Source: an uncultured Alphaproteobacteria bacterium (GTDB lineage: Bacteria > Pseudomonadota > Alphaproteobacteria > Bin95). From it: 58,686 nt of DNA. The stretch spans positions 1 to 58,686 of the forward strand of contig CALAHN010000003.1 of the NCBI GenBank assembly GCA_937891825.1, in the 5' to 3' direction. This document shows, piece by piece, positions 32,134 through 40,867 of the stretch. Position 1 is the stretch's first letter; each line of letters starts with the position of its first letter. A program made the position numbers and the translations under genes. Under the pieces are notes generated by a model, which worked only from the letters and a program-made list of their open reading frames with translations, made no database searches and had not been told where the DNA came from.

Positions 32134-32946
32134 CTATGCGCCGTCCCAGCCTTTCAGGACGGCATCCGCCAGCATCAGCAGCATCTTCCGGTCGAAAGGC
32201 CCGGTCAGCGCATAGCGCGCCCGGGCCTCGACCCAATATAGTGTTTCCGGTCCATCGTCCCGCAGTTTGAAATAACGGAACGCTTGGGCAGCGTCGCCGG
32301 CATTCGCCGCCGCGTAGATTGTCAGCCGCTTCCCCTCCGGATCCTCGTACATCAATTGCGCGGCCGGCGCGCCTTCGCGGGTCGGCAGGAGCCGCCCGCC
32401 CATCAGCGTGAAGCCGACGCCCGTCAGATTCGGCGCATGAAACGATGTGTTCAGCCGTTTCGAGAGCCAATTCCCCAAATGTTGCTTTTCTATGGCGGCG
32501 ACCTCGACGGGATGCCGCAGCTCCGCCGAGTAGACGATGTGCGCGGCCGCCGCCGACTCCACGAATGTGCGGGTCGCGAAGGCCTGGCGATGGAACAGGC
32601 CGTGGCCGACCCACCCAGCCGTCACGCCGATCAGGACAGCGAACAGCGCGGCCGCCGCCAGCCCGAGCCGCCGCGCCTTTCGGCCCCGTCGTTCGGCGGC
32701 CATCCGGCGAATGCAAATCTTCGATGGCAGCGCCGATGCCGCCAGCGCGTCCGCATAGCGCTTCACGGCGCGGTCGACGGCGCTGAAGGCGCCAGCCCGG
32801 CGGCGCAGCGTCTGGGATTGCTCCAGGGCTGCTGCGACGGCGGCGCGGGCGTCGGCGTCGAGTTCGCCGTCGATATACGCCGCCAGGTCACGGTCATCGA
32901 CGATGCCTTCGGGATCGGTCATGGGACGATCTGCGTCTTCGGTCAT
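32134..32946 (-). CDS. Membrane anti-sigma factor
   Basis: The 270-residue protein has an N-terminal cytoplasmic anti-sigma domain with DDRDLAAYIDGELDADARAAV, a basic stretch, one membrane helix (about 93-115), and a periplasmic domain of some 150 residues. The zinc-binding H-x-x-x-C-x-x-C of ZAS anti-sigma factors is absent. Its ATG overlaps the sigma factor stop by 4 nt, the normal arrangement for an ECF pair. It should hold the sigma factor at the membrane until a periplasmic signal arrives. Confidence 0.87.
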   Translation of the reverse strand: MTEDADRPMTDPEGIVDDRDLAAYIDGELDADARAAVAAALEQSQTLRRRAGAFSAVDRAVKRYADALAASALPSKICIRRMAAERRGRKARRLGLAAAALFAVLIGVTAGWVGHGLFHRQAFATRTFVESAAAAHIVYSAELRHPVEVAAIEKQHLGNWLSKRLNTSFHAPNLTGVGFTLMGGRLLPTREGAPAAQLMYEDPEGKRLTIYAAANAGDAAQAFRYFKLRDDGPETLYWVEARARYALTGPFDRKMLLMLADAVLKGWDGA

Positions 32947-33443
32947 TTGACGCGCGCCAATGGCACATCGCCGGCAAGCTGCTGCTGCAGGCCCCGCCGC
33001 GCCCGCGCGACCCGGGACATGACCGTGCCCGCGGGCACGCCAAGGACACTGGCGGCCTCGCCATAGGTCAGCCCTTCGACCGCGACAAGCAACAGCGCCG
33101 TCCGTTGCTCGACCGAGAGCGCCTCCAGCGCCGCCCCGACTTCCCGGAGCGCCACCGTCGCGACCGGGTTGTCGACAGCTTCCGGCTCAAGCGCGCCGTC
33201 GATTTCGGCCATGACGCCCCGACGCTCATCCCGCCGCCGGTCGCTGACGAAGCGATTGTGCAGAATGGCGAACAACCATGTGCGCACGGCGCCCGTCGGC
33301 CGCCAGAGGCTGCGCTTGTCGAGCGCCCGCTCGAGGCAATCCTGCACCAGATCGTCAGCAGCGTCCGGATTCCGCGTCAAAGCCAGCGCATACCGGCGCA
33401 GGCTGGGAATCGCGGCTTCGACGTCGGCTAAAAAATCGGTCAT
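32943..33443 (-). CDS. ECF RNA polymerase sigma factor
   Basis: The 166-residue protein has region 2 (LRRYALALTRNPDAADDLVQDCLERAL, then GAVRTWLFAILHNRFVSDRRR) and region 4 (ALEALSVEQRTALLLVAVEGLTYGEAASVLGVPAGTVMSRVARAR, taken in order). No region 3 is present, as expected for ECF factors. The reading frame remains open far upstream through the DMT gene, but the ATG at 33443 begins the sigma domain. The preceding DMT gene ends only 26 nt away, so some co-transcription is possible. It is paired with the anti-sigma gene downstream. Confidence 0.92.
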   Translation of the reverse strand: MTDFLADVEAAIPSLRRYALALTRNPDAADDLVQDCLERALDKRSLWRPTGAVRTWLFAILHNRFVSDRRRDERRGVMAEIDGALEPEAVDNPVATVALREVGAALEALSVEQRTALLLVAVEGLTYGEAASVLGVPAGTVMSRVARARRGLQQQLAGDVPLARVK

Positions 33444-33469
33444 TGCCAAACGTATACGCCTGAGGCCGC

Positions 33470-34384
33470 CTATGTCTTCCCATGGCGCGCCAATTGCGCT
33501 TCGCGGAAGGCGATATAGGTCGCGCTGCTGAAGATCACGCCGCCGCCGATCCAGGCCCAGAGGTCGGGCACTTCGGAGAACAGCAGATAACCGACGGCGC
33601 TTGCCCAGAACAGGCGCAGGAAATCGAGCGGCAGCAGCGCGCTCGAATCCGCCCGCCGGAACGCCGAGGCGAAGCACAGATGGCCGACCGTGCCGAAGAT
33701 GCCGACGAGGACCAGCCAGGCCAACTGCTCGAGGGTCGGGGTCTGCCAGACATAGAGCGCCGGCAGGAAGGTGATCGGCGTCATGATCAGGCCCATGTAG
33801 GCCGTTTGCGTCATCGCCGATTCCGACGTCGAAAGCTTCTTGATGACGATGATCGCGGCGCCCCAGACCAGGGACGATCCAAGCAGCAGGCCCTGGCCCA
33901 GGCCAACCTCGGCGAAACCCGGCCGAAGCACGATCAAGACCCCGAGAAAGCCCGCCGCGAGCGCCAGCACGCGCCGCAAGCGGACCCGCTCCCGGAGGAC
34001 GATGACCGCGAGCACGGTCGCGAACAACGGCCCCGAGAAACTGATCGACGTCGCTTCCGCGAACGGCGCCATGGTGATGCCCGTGAAGAAGGCCATCATT
34101 GACAGGCCCTGCAGGGTCCCCCGGCACATATGCAGCGGCAGGCGCTTGGTCTTGAGGGGCTGCAAGCCATGGCGCAGGAAGATCGGCGCGATCGCCATGA
34201 AGCCGAAAAGATTGCGGAAAAACGCGACCTCGACCGGCGGCAATTCCCCGCCGAGCCGCCGGATCAGGCTTTGCATCGCCACAAAGCACAAGGTAGCAGC
34301 GACCATCAGGATCGCGCCGAGCGCGGCGTCGCCCTGCAGCCCCGGTCGTCGCATCCCCCAGCCGCCAGGGGCGAGAAAGGCCAT
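33470..34384 (-). CDS. DMT family transporter (EamA domains)
   Basis: The 304-residue membrane protein has ten predicted helices in two EamA repeats: FRNLFGFMAIAPIF and RGTLQGLSMMAFFTGITMAPFAEATSISFSGPLF (in parts) in the first, and GTVGHLCFASAFRRADSSALLPLDFLRLFWASAVGYLLFSEVPDLW (in parts) in the second. This resembles S-adenosylmethionine/riboflavin/amino acid exporters of the RhaT/EamA group. The ATG at 34384 has AAGGTG upstream; a Met at 34354 is an alternative. In-frame sequence further upstream is part of a repeat element and is not coding. Confidence 0.87.
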   Translation of the reverse strand: MAFLAPGGWGMRRPGLQGDAALGAILMVAATLCFVAMQSLIRRLGGELPPVEVAFFRNLFGFMAIAPIFLRHGLQPLKTKRLPLHMCRGTLQGLSMMAFFTGITMAPFAEATSISFSGPLFATVLAVIVLRERVRLRRVLALAAGFLGVLIVLRPGFAEVGLGQGLLLGSSLVWGAAIIVIKKLSTSESAMTQTAYMGLIMTPITFLPALYVWQTPTLEQLAWLVLVGIFGTVGHLCFASAFRRADSSALLPLDFLRLFWASAVGYLLFSEVPDLWAWIGGGVIFSSATYIAFREAQLARHGKT

Positions 34385-34471
34385 GGTCCAACACCTTTCG
34401 CTCACCAAAGCCGACGGATCGAGATCGCGACCGGGTTTCCGGAGATCCCGCCAAAAGGCCAACTGGTATAT

Positions 34472-34574
34472 AGCATGGCGCGTCCAGGTGGACGCGCGGT
34501 CCATGCTTTAACTTATTGATAGCGATCAAATTATCCAACCTTAGGCGCTTCCGCCTAAGGTTGGTTTGATCTAG
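34472..34574 (+). repeat. Double-hairpin intergenic repeat, copy A
   Basis: This 103-nt element lies between the divergent DMT and amidotransferase genes. Its first part is an imperfect palindrome starting AGCATGGCGCGTCCA and ending GGTCCATGCT. The second is a perfect 13-bp hairpin (34535-34547 with 34552-34564, CCAACCTTAGGCG / CGCCTAAGGTTGG, loop CTTC), framed by GATCAAA and TTTGATC. Copies B and C are described below. Confidence 0.88.
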
Positions 34575-34660
34575 TGCCACAATCGGCGCCCCGGCACAAA
34601 CATTTGTGTCGCACTGGCAGTAATTGAATTCGTAACCCCTGGTCGGCATAATCCAAGCCC

Positions 34661-35389
34661 ATGCATCGTGGGTCCGTCCTCTGTATCGTCCACCAACGCG
34701 GCTCCTATCCGGGCCGGCTTGGCCGTCTCTTCATGGAGCGGGGTTTCTTCCTGGACGTGCGCTGCCCCGGCATCGGCCATGCGCTCCCGGAAACGCCCGA
34801 AGGCTACGTCGCGACCCTGGTGTTCGGCGGTCCCATGGGCGCCAATGACGATCATCTGCCGGCGATCTGCCAGGAATTGCGCTGGATCGAACGGGCGGTC
34901 GCGACCCCGGTCCCTTTCGTCGGCGTCTGCCTCGGCGCGCAGCTCCTGGCCCGGTCGCTTGGCGCAGCGGTTTGGCGCCACCCCCAGGAGCGCGTCGAGA
35001 TCGGCTATTACGACATCCAGCCGACATCGGCCGGTGCCGACTACTTCCCCGGGCGCATGCGCGTCTTCCAGTGGCACAAGGATGGCTTCGACCTGCCAGC
35101 GGACGCCGTGTTGCTCGCCAGCGGCGGCAGCGACTTCCCGAACCAGTGTTTTCGTTACAAGGACCATTGTTACGCGATCCAGTTCCACCCGGAAGTCACC
35201 TACGAGATGATGTGCCGGTGGACCAGGCACGCGGCCCACATGCTGGCCCTGCCCGGCGCCATGGCGCGCGACGAGCAATTGCGCCTGCACGCAATCTGCG
35301 ATCCGCCCTTCGATGCCTGGGCCAACCGCCTGGTCGATCGCGTCATCAGCCTCGCGGAGCGCGTCGGCGCCTGCAAGGCCGCGGCTTAG
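34661..35389 (+). CDS. Class I glutamine amidotransferase-like protein
   Basis: The 242-residue protein has the GATase triad: Cys90 in FVGVCLGAQLLA, His176 and Glu178 in QFHPEVT, and an oxyanion strand VFGGPMGAND. It resembles the GMP synthase-type amidotransferase domain standing alone, as in YfeJ-like proteins or gamma-glutamyl hydrolases of the PuuD type. The substrate is unknown. It is flanked by repeat copy A upstream. No strong ribosome binding site precedes the ATG. Confidence 0.85.
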   Translation: MHRGSVLCIVHQRGSYPGRLGRLFMERGFFLDVRCPGIGHALPETPEGYVATLVFGGPMGANDDHLPAICQELRWIERAVATPVPFVGVCLGAQLLARSLGAAVWRHPQERVEIGYYDIQPTSAGADYFPGRMRVFQWHKDGFDLPADAVLLASGGSDFPNQCFRYKDHCYAIQFHPEVTYEMMCRWTRHAAHMLALPGAMARDEQLRLHAICDPPFDAWANRLVDRVISLAERVGACKAAA

Positions 35390-35466
35390 CTCGCGTTATA
35401 TATTGGCCGCATAAAGTCATCTGAAGACTTAAATAACCAATATTATCCATATGTTTTCTATGAATA

Positions 35467-36444
35467 TTATCGGTGCGTATATCCAGCTTTCTCCAAGACA
35501 GTCTCTGCGCCCGCGCTGTCCAGCAACACCGCCGACGGCTGGCCGCCGGCGCAGCTACTGACGGCGCCGATCCGGGTGACGCGGACGCCATGCAGCGCGC
35601 CGAGTTCCGCCAGGGCCTCGGCATGGCCGGGATGCGCCGTGAAGACGATTTCGTAATCGTCGCCGCTCGTCAGCAGCACGGCCCGGTCGACGCCTGAGGC
35701 GAGCGCCGCCGGGGAGCATGGCGCCGCCGCGCTCTCGATCTCGATCCGGACGCCCGATGCGACGGCGATATGCCCGGCGTCGGCGACGAGACCGTCGGAG
35801 ACGTCGGCGGCGGCGGTCGCGAGGCCAGCCGCGCCAAGCGCTGCGCCGAAGCCGACGGGCGGCTCCGGCAGCTTGAAGCGCGTCTCGAGGAACTGCCGCT
35901 CCGCTGGCGTCAGGCCCGCAGCCGCCCGCCCTTCAGCGACGGCGAGGCCAAGCCCGGCGTCGCCGATCGTGCCGGTCACGAAGACCGCATCGCCCGGCGC
36001 GGCGCCAGCCCGTCGAATCATGCGGCCAGACGCGACGGCGCCAAGCGCCGTGATCGACGCGACGACCGGCCCGGCGGTCGAGACCGTATCGCCGCCGAAC
36101 AGCCGAACGCCGTAGCGCGCCTGATCGGCGGCCAATCCGGCCGCGAACCGGTCGAGCCATGCAACGTCAATCGAGGGCGGCAGCGCCAGCGTCAGCAGAT
36201 ACCCAAGCGGCCGCGCCCCCTTGGCCGCAATGTCGGACAGATTGGTCCGAAGCAACCGGCGCGCGATGACATCCGCCTGCTCGCCTTCAAGGAAATGTAC
36301 GCCCGCCACATTGGCGTCGGCCGTGATGACGATGTCCTCGCCCTCAGGCGGGCGGAACAGTGCCGCGTCATCTTTCAGGTCAAGGCCTTCCGGGCCGGCG
36401 AGCGGGGCGAAGCAGCGGGCGATCAGGTCGAATTCGCCGGACAT
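35467..36444 (-). CDS. thiL: Thiamine-monophosphate kinase
   Basis: The 325-residue protein phosphorylates thiamine monophosphate to the diphosphate cofactor. It begins EFDLIARCFAPLAG and has the ATP/Mg sites LKDDAALF, ITADANVAGVHFL, NLSDIAAKGARPLGYLLTLALP, FGGDTVSTAGPVVASITALG, and VSDGLVADAGHIA. The usual order of ThiL motifs is intact. It is the last gene of the rib-nusB cluster, 20 nt after nusB. Confidence 0.93.
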   Translation of the reverse strand: MSGEFDLIARCFAPLAGPEGLDLKDDAALFRPPEGEDIVITADANVAGVHFLEGEQADVIARRLLRTNLSDIAAKGARPLGYLLTLALPPSIDVAWLDRFAAGLAADQARYGVRLFGGDTVSTAGPVVASITALGAVASGRMIRRAGAAPGDAVFVTGTIGDAGLGLAVAEGRAAAGLTPAERQFLETRFKLPEPPVGFGAALGAAGLATAAADVSDGLVADAGHIAVASGVRIEIESAAAPCSPAALASGVDRAVLLTSGDDYEIVFTAHPGHAEALAELGALHGVRVTRIGAVSSCAGGQPSAVLLDSAGAETVLEKAGYTHR

Positions 36445-36464
36445 GGACGCGCTCCGCTGGCGGG

Positions 36465-36938
36465 TCAGAACTCGTCTGGCCGCACCAGATGGCCGATCCG
36501 GTCGAGCGCGGCGTTGACGAGCGACGCTTCCTTCGGGCCGAAGAAATCGTCCGCGATATCGACATATTCGCTGATCGCGACCTTGGGCGGCGTACCGGGC
36601 ATGGCGAGCAGCTCGGCGGCGCCAGCGACAAGGATCGCCTGCAGCACCAGTTCCATCCGCTCAAGCTTGCGGTTGTCGAGCGCGCCCTGCAGCAAGGCGA
36701 TGACCCGCTCGCCGTTCTCGTCGACCGCCGTCACCAGGAGGTCGAAGAATCGCCGATCGGCGACGAGCGACATGCCGTCGACCGCCTGCCCCAGATAATG
36801 CCGCCGCATCTCCTCGGCGGCGCCCTTCAGGGGCTGGTGGACGACTTCGGCCTGATACAGCGTCTGGACCGCGGCGACGCGGGCAGTCCGCCGGCGCGTC
36901 GCCGCCTTGGGCGGGGCGTCGGGGTCAATGGCGGCCAT
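36465..36938 (-). CDS. nusB: Transcription antitermination factor NusB
   Basis: The 157-residue all-helical protein has the N-terminal Arg-rich RRRTARVAAVQTLYQAEVV that binds boxA RNA, and the C-terminal PKVAISEYVDIADDFFGPKEASLVNAALDRIG typical of NusB. It takes part in rRNA antitermination with NusE. The ATG shares a single base with the ribH stop. Confidence 0.93.
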   Translation of the reverse strand: MAAIDPDAPPKAATRRRTARVAAVQTLYQAEVVHQPLKGAAEEMRRHYLGQAVDGMSLVADRRFFDLLVTAVDENGERVIALLQGALDNRKLERMELVLQAILVAGAAELLAMPGTPPKVAISEYVDIADDFFGPKEASLVNAALDRIGHLVRPDEF

Positions 36939-37423
36939 CAGAGGCCGCCACGGAAGCGGCGTTTCATGGCGATCATACCGAGGCAGGCAAGCGCGGCTTC
37001 GCGGCCCTTGTTCTTCTGATCGACACGGGCGCGGGCAAGCGCCTGGGCCTCGTTCTCACAGGTCAGCAAGCCAAATCCAACGGCGAGGCCGCGGTTCACG
37101 GTCAGGTCCATCAGCCCACGGGCGGTTTCCTGACAGATCAGGTCGTAATGGCTTGTCTCGCCCCGCAGCACGCAGCCAAGGGTGATGAAGCCGTCGAACA
37201 GGCGGCCGCCGTCCCGGCGCGATGCGGCGAGCAGCACTGCCGCGGGCATTTCGAACGCGCCGCCGACCAGGACTTTCTCGAAGGTAGCGCCAAACTCCGC
37301 GATGGTGGCGGCCGCGCCTTTTTCCAGTTCGCTGACGATATGCCGGTAATAGGGCGCCGCGATCACCAACAAGTGCGCGCCTTCAGCCGGCTCAAGGTCC
37401 AGATAGTCCGAAGCATCAGCCAT
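36938..37423 (-). CDS. ribH: 6,7-dimethyl-8-ribityllumazine synthase
   Basis: The 161-residue protein condenses the pyrimidine and 3,4-dihydroxybutanone phosphate in riboflavin synthesis. Characteristic parts are ISELEKGA-like helix (VSELEKGAAATIAEFG), VGGAFEMPAAVLLAA, GFITLGCVLRGETSHYDLICQETARGLMDL with the catalytic His, and VGFGLLTCENEAQALAR. The length fits the icosahedral or pentameric family. It lies 41 nt after ribBA. Confidence 0.95.
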   Translation of the reverse strand: MADASDYLDLEPAEGAHLLVIAAPYYRHIVSELEKGAAATIAEFGATFEKVLVGGAFEMPAAVLLAASRRDGGRLFDGFITLGCVLRGETSHYDLICQETARGLMDLTVNRGLAVGFGLLTCENEAQALARARVDQKNKGREAALACLGMIAMKRRFRGGL

Positions 37424-37464
37424 CGGATCGGTTCTCCAAAAAAATCGTGTCGCCAGAGGGCGCG

Positions 37465-38670
37465 TCAGCCGCCGGCGCTGGTGGTATCGCGCGCGACCGG
37501 GCGTGTTTCAAGAATGTTCAAGCCATAGCCTTCGATGCCGATGACCCGCTTCGGCGCGTTCGAGAGCAGGATCAGGTTCTTGACCCCCAGATCGAGCAGG
37601 ATCTGGGCGCCGACGCCATAATCGCGAAGCTGCTGCGACCGGCTGCGGCCGGACTTGATCCCGAGTTCGGCGGAGATGCGCTCCGACATCGTGGTCGCCC
37701 GCGTCTCCCGGATCAGCACGACGACGCCGCGTTCGGCCTTGCCGATCATCTCCATCGCCTGCTGCAAGCCGCCGCCCCGACGACGATGGTGATCGCCCAG
37801 AAGGTCTTCCAGGATATTGACCGCATGCATCCGCACCATCACCGGCGCGTCGCCCGCGACATCGCCCTTGATCAAGGCGATATGCTCCGTGCCTTCCAGG
37901 GTCGACGCGAAGATCGCCATGCGAAAATCACCGCCGAACCGGCTATGCAATTCGGTTTCGACGACACGCTCGATGGTCCGATCGAAGCGACGACGATGGG
38001 CGATCAGATCCGCGATCGCGCCGATCTTCATGCCATGATACTGGGCGAACTGGATCAACTGCGGCAGCCGCGCCATGGTGCCGTCCTGGTCCATGATCTC
38101 GCAGATCACGCCGGACGGGTTCAGGCCAGCCAGCCGCGCGATATCGACCGCCGCTTCCGTATGGCCCGCACGCACCAGCACGCCGCCATCCCGGGCGCGC
38201 AGGGGAAAGACGTGGCCCGGCGTCACGATATCGTCCTTGCCCTTGGCCGGATCGATCGCGACGGCAATCGTCCGCGCCCGGTCCGGCGCGGAAATGCCGG
38301 TCGTGACGCCCTCGCGCGCTTCGATGGAGACGGTGAAGGCCGTCGATTGCCGCTGGCGGTTGTCCTGGGGCATTAGCGGCAAGCCGATTTCATCGACGCG
38401 CTTCGAGGTCAGCGTCAGGCAGATCAAGCCGCGGCCATGGGTCGCCATGAAATTAATGACGGCCGGCGTCGCCATCTGCGCCGGGATGACCAGATCGCCT
38501 TCGTTCTCCCGGTCCTCGTCATCGACCAGGATGAACATCCGGCCATTGCGGGCTTCTTCGATGATCTCATCGATCGGCGACAGGAATGCCAGGTCCCCGT
38601 CCGTCCGCTTCAGCTCCTCAGCGAGCGCCTGCGGGCTGAGCCGAGCCATATCGTTCTGTTCCGTGGTCAC
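37465..38670 (-). CDS. ribB: 3,4-dihydroxy-2-butanone-4-phosphate synthase with degenerate GTP cyclohydrolase II domain (RibBA-type)
   Basis: The 401-residue protein has an intact DHBP synthase domain (about 30-225): [28 protein letters not shown], and [26 protein letters not shown]. The C-terminal domain keeps the length of RibA but the zinc and catalytic motif, normally H-S-E-C-L-T-G-D followed by R-C-D-C-G, reads [13 protein letters not shown] and has none of the three Cys ligands. It probably lacks GTP cyclohydrolase II activity, as described for several alphaproteobacterial RibBA proteins, so a separate ribA is expected elsewhere. Confidence 0.92.
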   Translation of the reverse strand: MTTEQNDMARLSPQALAEELKRTDGDLAFLSPIDEIIEEARNGRMFILVDDEDRENEGDLVIPAQMATPAVINFMATHGRGLICLTLTSKRVDEIGLPLMPQDNRQRQSTAFTVSIEAREGVTTGISAPDRARTIAVAIDPAKGKDDIVTPGHVFPLRARDGGVLVRAGHTEAAVDIARLAGLNPSGVICEIMDQDGTMARLPQLIQFAQYHGMKIGAIADLIAHRRRFDRTIERVVETELHSRFGGDFRMAIFASTLEGTEHIALIKGDVAGDAPVMVRMHAVNILEDLLGDHHRRRGGGLQQAMEMIGKAERGVVVLIRETRATTMSERISAELGIKSGRSRSQQLRDYGVGAQILLDLGVKNLILLSNAPKRVIGIEGYGLNILETRPVARDTTSAGG

Positions 38671-39266
38671 GCCAAGTCCTCCGTTTCGAGCAAGCGTTTA
38701 ACGTACCGCGCCAGCATGTCGATTTCCAGATTGACCGGATCGCCGACCTGCAGGCCAGCGAACGTGGTCATCGCCATAGTATGCGGGATGATCGCCACAT
38801 GAAATCCTTCGTCGTCTGCGCCGTTCACCGTCAGCGACACGCCGTTGACGGTGATCGAGCCTTTTTCCGCGATGAAGCGGAGCAGCGGCTTCGGCGCTGA
38901 GAACTGAAAGCGCCAGGCGTCGCCATCGCGGCTGCGGCCGACGACCGTCCCGACGCCATCGACATGGCCGGAGACGATATGGCCGCCAAGCTCCTGCCCG
39001 AGGGTCAGCGACCGTTCGAGATTGACCCGCGCGCCGACCGTCCACGCGCCGATGATCGTGCGCGCCAGGGTCTCGTTCGAGCTGTCGAAGCTGACCCGCC
39101 TCGGCGCCTTGGCGACCACCGTGTGGCAGGCGCCGGCGAGCGCGATCGAGGCGCCCATCTCGATCGTGTCGACGTCATAGGCGGTTTCGATGACGAGGCG
39201 CGCGCCATTCGCATCGCGCTCAAACGCCGCGACGCGGCCGACATCGCTGATCAATCCGGTAAACAT
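38667..39266 (-). CDS. ribE: Riboflavin synthase alpha subunit
   Basis: The 199-residue protein has two lumazine-binding repeats: [12 protein letters not shown] with [11 protein letters not shown] and [22 protein letters not shown] in the first, [15 protein letters not shown] and [13 protein letters not shown] in the second. These are diagnostic of trimeric riboflavin synthase. The family usually shows GVCLTV in repeat one; here it is GACHTV. It overlaps ribBA by 4 nt. Confidence 0.93.
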   Translation of the reverse strand: MFTGLISDVGRVAAFERDANGARLVIETAYDVDTIEMGASIALAGACHTVVAKAPRRVSFDSSNETLARTIIGAWTVGARVNLERSLTLGQELGGHIVSGHVDGVGTVVGRSRDGDAWRFQFSAPKPLLRFIAEKGSITVNGVSLTVNGADDEGFHVAIIPHTMAMTTFAGLQVGDPVNLEIDMLARYVKRLLETEDLA

Positions 39267-39283
39267 ATGCAGTCCTCTATGCC

Positions 39284-40402
39284 TTATGAGCCGCCGTTGC
39301 GCACAAAGGTCGCGACGAGATCGTCGTCCGCGGCCTGTACGGTCTGGCGTATAAACCTAGGCGCATCGGCGACGCGCTCCAGTCCCAGCGGACCAATCGC
39401 CGCAATGCCGTCGCCGCCGAGCGCCATCGGCGCCTGAAAGCTGTAGATCCGGTCGGCCAGCCCCGCCCGGAGGAGCCCGGCTGCGACAGCGCCGCCGCCC
39501 TCCGCCAGAACCCGCGTCAGCCCCCGGCGGCCAAGCTCTGCCAGCGCCGCCTTCAGGTCAACGCGGCCATTGCTGCCGGTTGGCGTTGGGATGACCGTGA
39601 CGCCGGCCGCCTCCAATGCAGCTTGCCGGCCGGTATCCGCGCCTTCAACGCAAAGCGCCCATGTCGGCTGCGCATGGGCGCGCCGGACAAGATCGCTCGC
39701 GAGCGGCAGGCGAAGCTGGCTATCGAGCACGAGACGGACCGGCGACGCCGCCTCCAGCCCGGCGATCCGGCAGTCCAGGCGCGGATCGTCCGCCAGCGCC
39801 GTGCCGAAGCCGACCAGGATCGCGTCATGGCTGGCGCGCAAGAGATGGCCGATGCGGCGCGCCTCCGGACCGGTGATCCAGCGGCTATCGCCGTTCGCCG
39901 CCGCGATCCGTCCGTCGAGGCTCGCCGCCAGCTTGAGCGCCACGAGCGGCCGCCCGCGCTCGACCCGTGACAGGAAGCCCGCCTGATCGTAAGCCGCCTG
40001 CCGGGCCATAAGGCCGGTTTCAACTGCGATCCCTGCCGCCTGCAGCATCGCAAACCCGCGCCCGCCGACGCGGGGGTCCGGGTCCGATATCGCCGCGACG
40101 ACCCGGCTGACGCCCGCCGCGATCAAAGCTTCGGCGCATGGCGGCGTCTTGCCGTGATGGCTGCACGGCTCCAGCGTGACGAACGCGGCGCCGCCCCTGG
40201 CGCGCGCGCCGGCGCGGGCGAGCGCTTCGGTTTCGGCATGGGGACGGCCGCCGGGCTGCGTCCACCCGCGCCCGGCGACGCGGCCGGCCGCATCGAGGAT
40301 CACGCAGCCGACGGCCGGGTTCGGCCAGACCTTTCCCAGACCGCGCCGGCCCAGCGCCAGCGCGGCCGCCATCGCCGCGCTGGCGGCTGGGCTAATTGGC
40401 AT
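39284..40402 (-). CDS. ribD: Bifunctional riboflavin biosynthesis deaminase/reductase RibD
   Basis: The 372-residue protein joins a zinc deaminase domain (HAETEAL, then [16 protein letters not shown] with the zinc Cys residues) and a reductase domain (about 150-372; [53 protein letters not shown]). It performs the second and third steps of riboflavin synthesis. The start at 40402 overlaps the 3' end of nrdR by 11 nt. Confidence 0.92.
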   Translation of the reverse strand: MPISPAASAAMAAALALGRRGLGKVWPNPAVGCVILDAAGRVAGRGWTQPGGRPHAETEALARAGARARGGAAFVTLEPCSHHGKTPPCAEALIAAGVSRVVAAISDPDPRVGGRGFAMLQAAGIAVETGLMARQAAYDQAGFLSRVERGRPLVALKLAASLDGRIAAANGDSRWITGPEARRIGHLLRASHDAILVGFGTALADDPRLDCRIAGLEAASPVRLVLDSQLRLPLASDLVRRAHAQPTWALCVEGADTGRQAALEAAGVTVIPTPTGSNGRVDLKAALAELGRRGLTRVLAEGGGAVAAGLLRAGLADRIYSFQAPMALGGDGIAAIGPLGLERVADAPRFIRQTVQAADDDLVATFVRNGGS

Positions 40403-40850
40403 CCTCGTCGAGGCCGCCGATGAAATCCTCGAAATCCTTGGCTTCCCGGAAGTTCCGATAGACCGACGCAAAGCGCACATAAGCCACGGAGTCGAGCGAC
40501 CGGAGCGCTTCCATGACGACTTCGCCGACCTGCGCCGCGGGCAATTCGGTCTCGCCCAGGGTTTCCAGGCGCCTGACCAGGGATGCGACGACCCTGGCGA
40601 TACGCTCTTCTTCGACGGGGCGCTTCCGGAGCGCGATGCGCATCGACCGTTCGATCTTGTCCCGGTCGAACGGCTCCCGACGCCCGTTGGCCTTGACGAC
40701 GGTCAGTTCACGCAGATGCACCCGCTCGAACGTCGTGAAGCGCGCGCCGCATTCCGGGCAGGCGCGGCGCCGGCGGATGGCGGTATTGTCCTCCGTCGGC
40801 CGCGAATCCTTCACCTGGGTGTCAGCGTGGCTGCAGAACGGACAACGCAT
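40392..40850 (-). CDS. nrdR: Transcriptional repressor NrdR
   Basis: The 152-residue protein has the zinc ribbon [18 protein letters not shown] ... [15 protein letters not shown] (Cys3, Cys6, Cys31, Cys34) and an ATP-cone domain ([27 protein letters not shown] in order). It represses ribonucleotide reductase genes in response to ATP/dATP. It sits between glyA and ribD, the common alphaproteobacterial order, 17 nt after glyA. Confidence 0.95.
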   Translation of the reverse strand: MRCPFCSHADTQVKDSRPTEDNTAIRRRRACPECGARFTTFERVHLRELTVVKANGRREPFDRDKIERSMRIALRKRPVEEERIARVVASLVRRLETLGETELPAAQVGEVVMEALRSLDSVAYVRFASVYRNFREAKDFEDFIGGLDEDAN

Positions 40851-40867
40851 CGGCCGATATCCTCTTC

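Noticed and set aside
34472-34574. Coding sequence in the repeat (frames beginning MDRASTWTRHA-like)
   Set aside because: The same peptide-like string appears by the other repeat copy because the DNA is repeated; the palindromes and lack of ribosome binding sites argue against coding.
32943-34649. Apparent 568-residue fusion of an N-terminal extension to the ECF sigma factor
   Set aside because: The extension is an out-of-frame reading of the DMT transporter gene and repeat copy A. The sigma domain begins at the Met at 33443.
36938-39266. FMN riboswitch ahead of a riboflavin gene
   Set aside because: The rib genes are packed with gaps of 41 nt or less or with overlaps, which leaves no room for the roughly 140-nt RFN element, and none of its conserved segments was seen.
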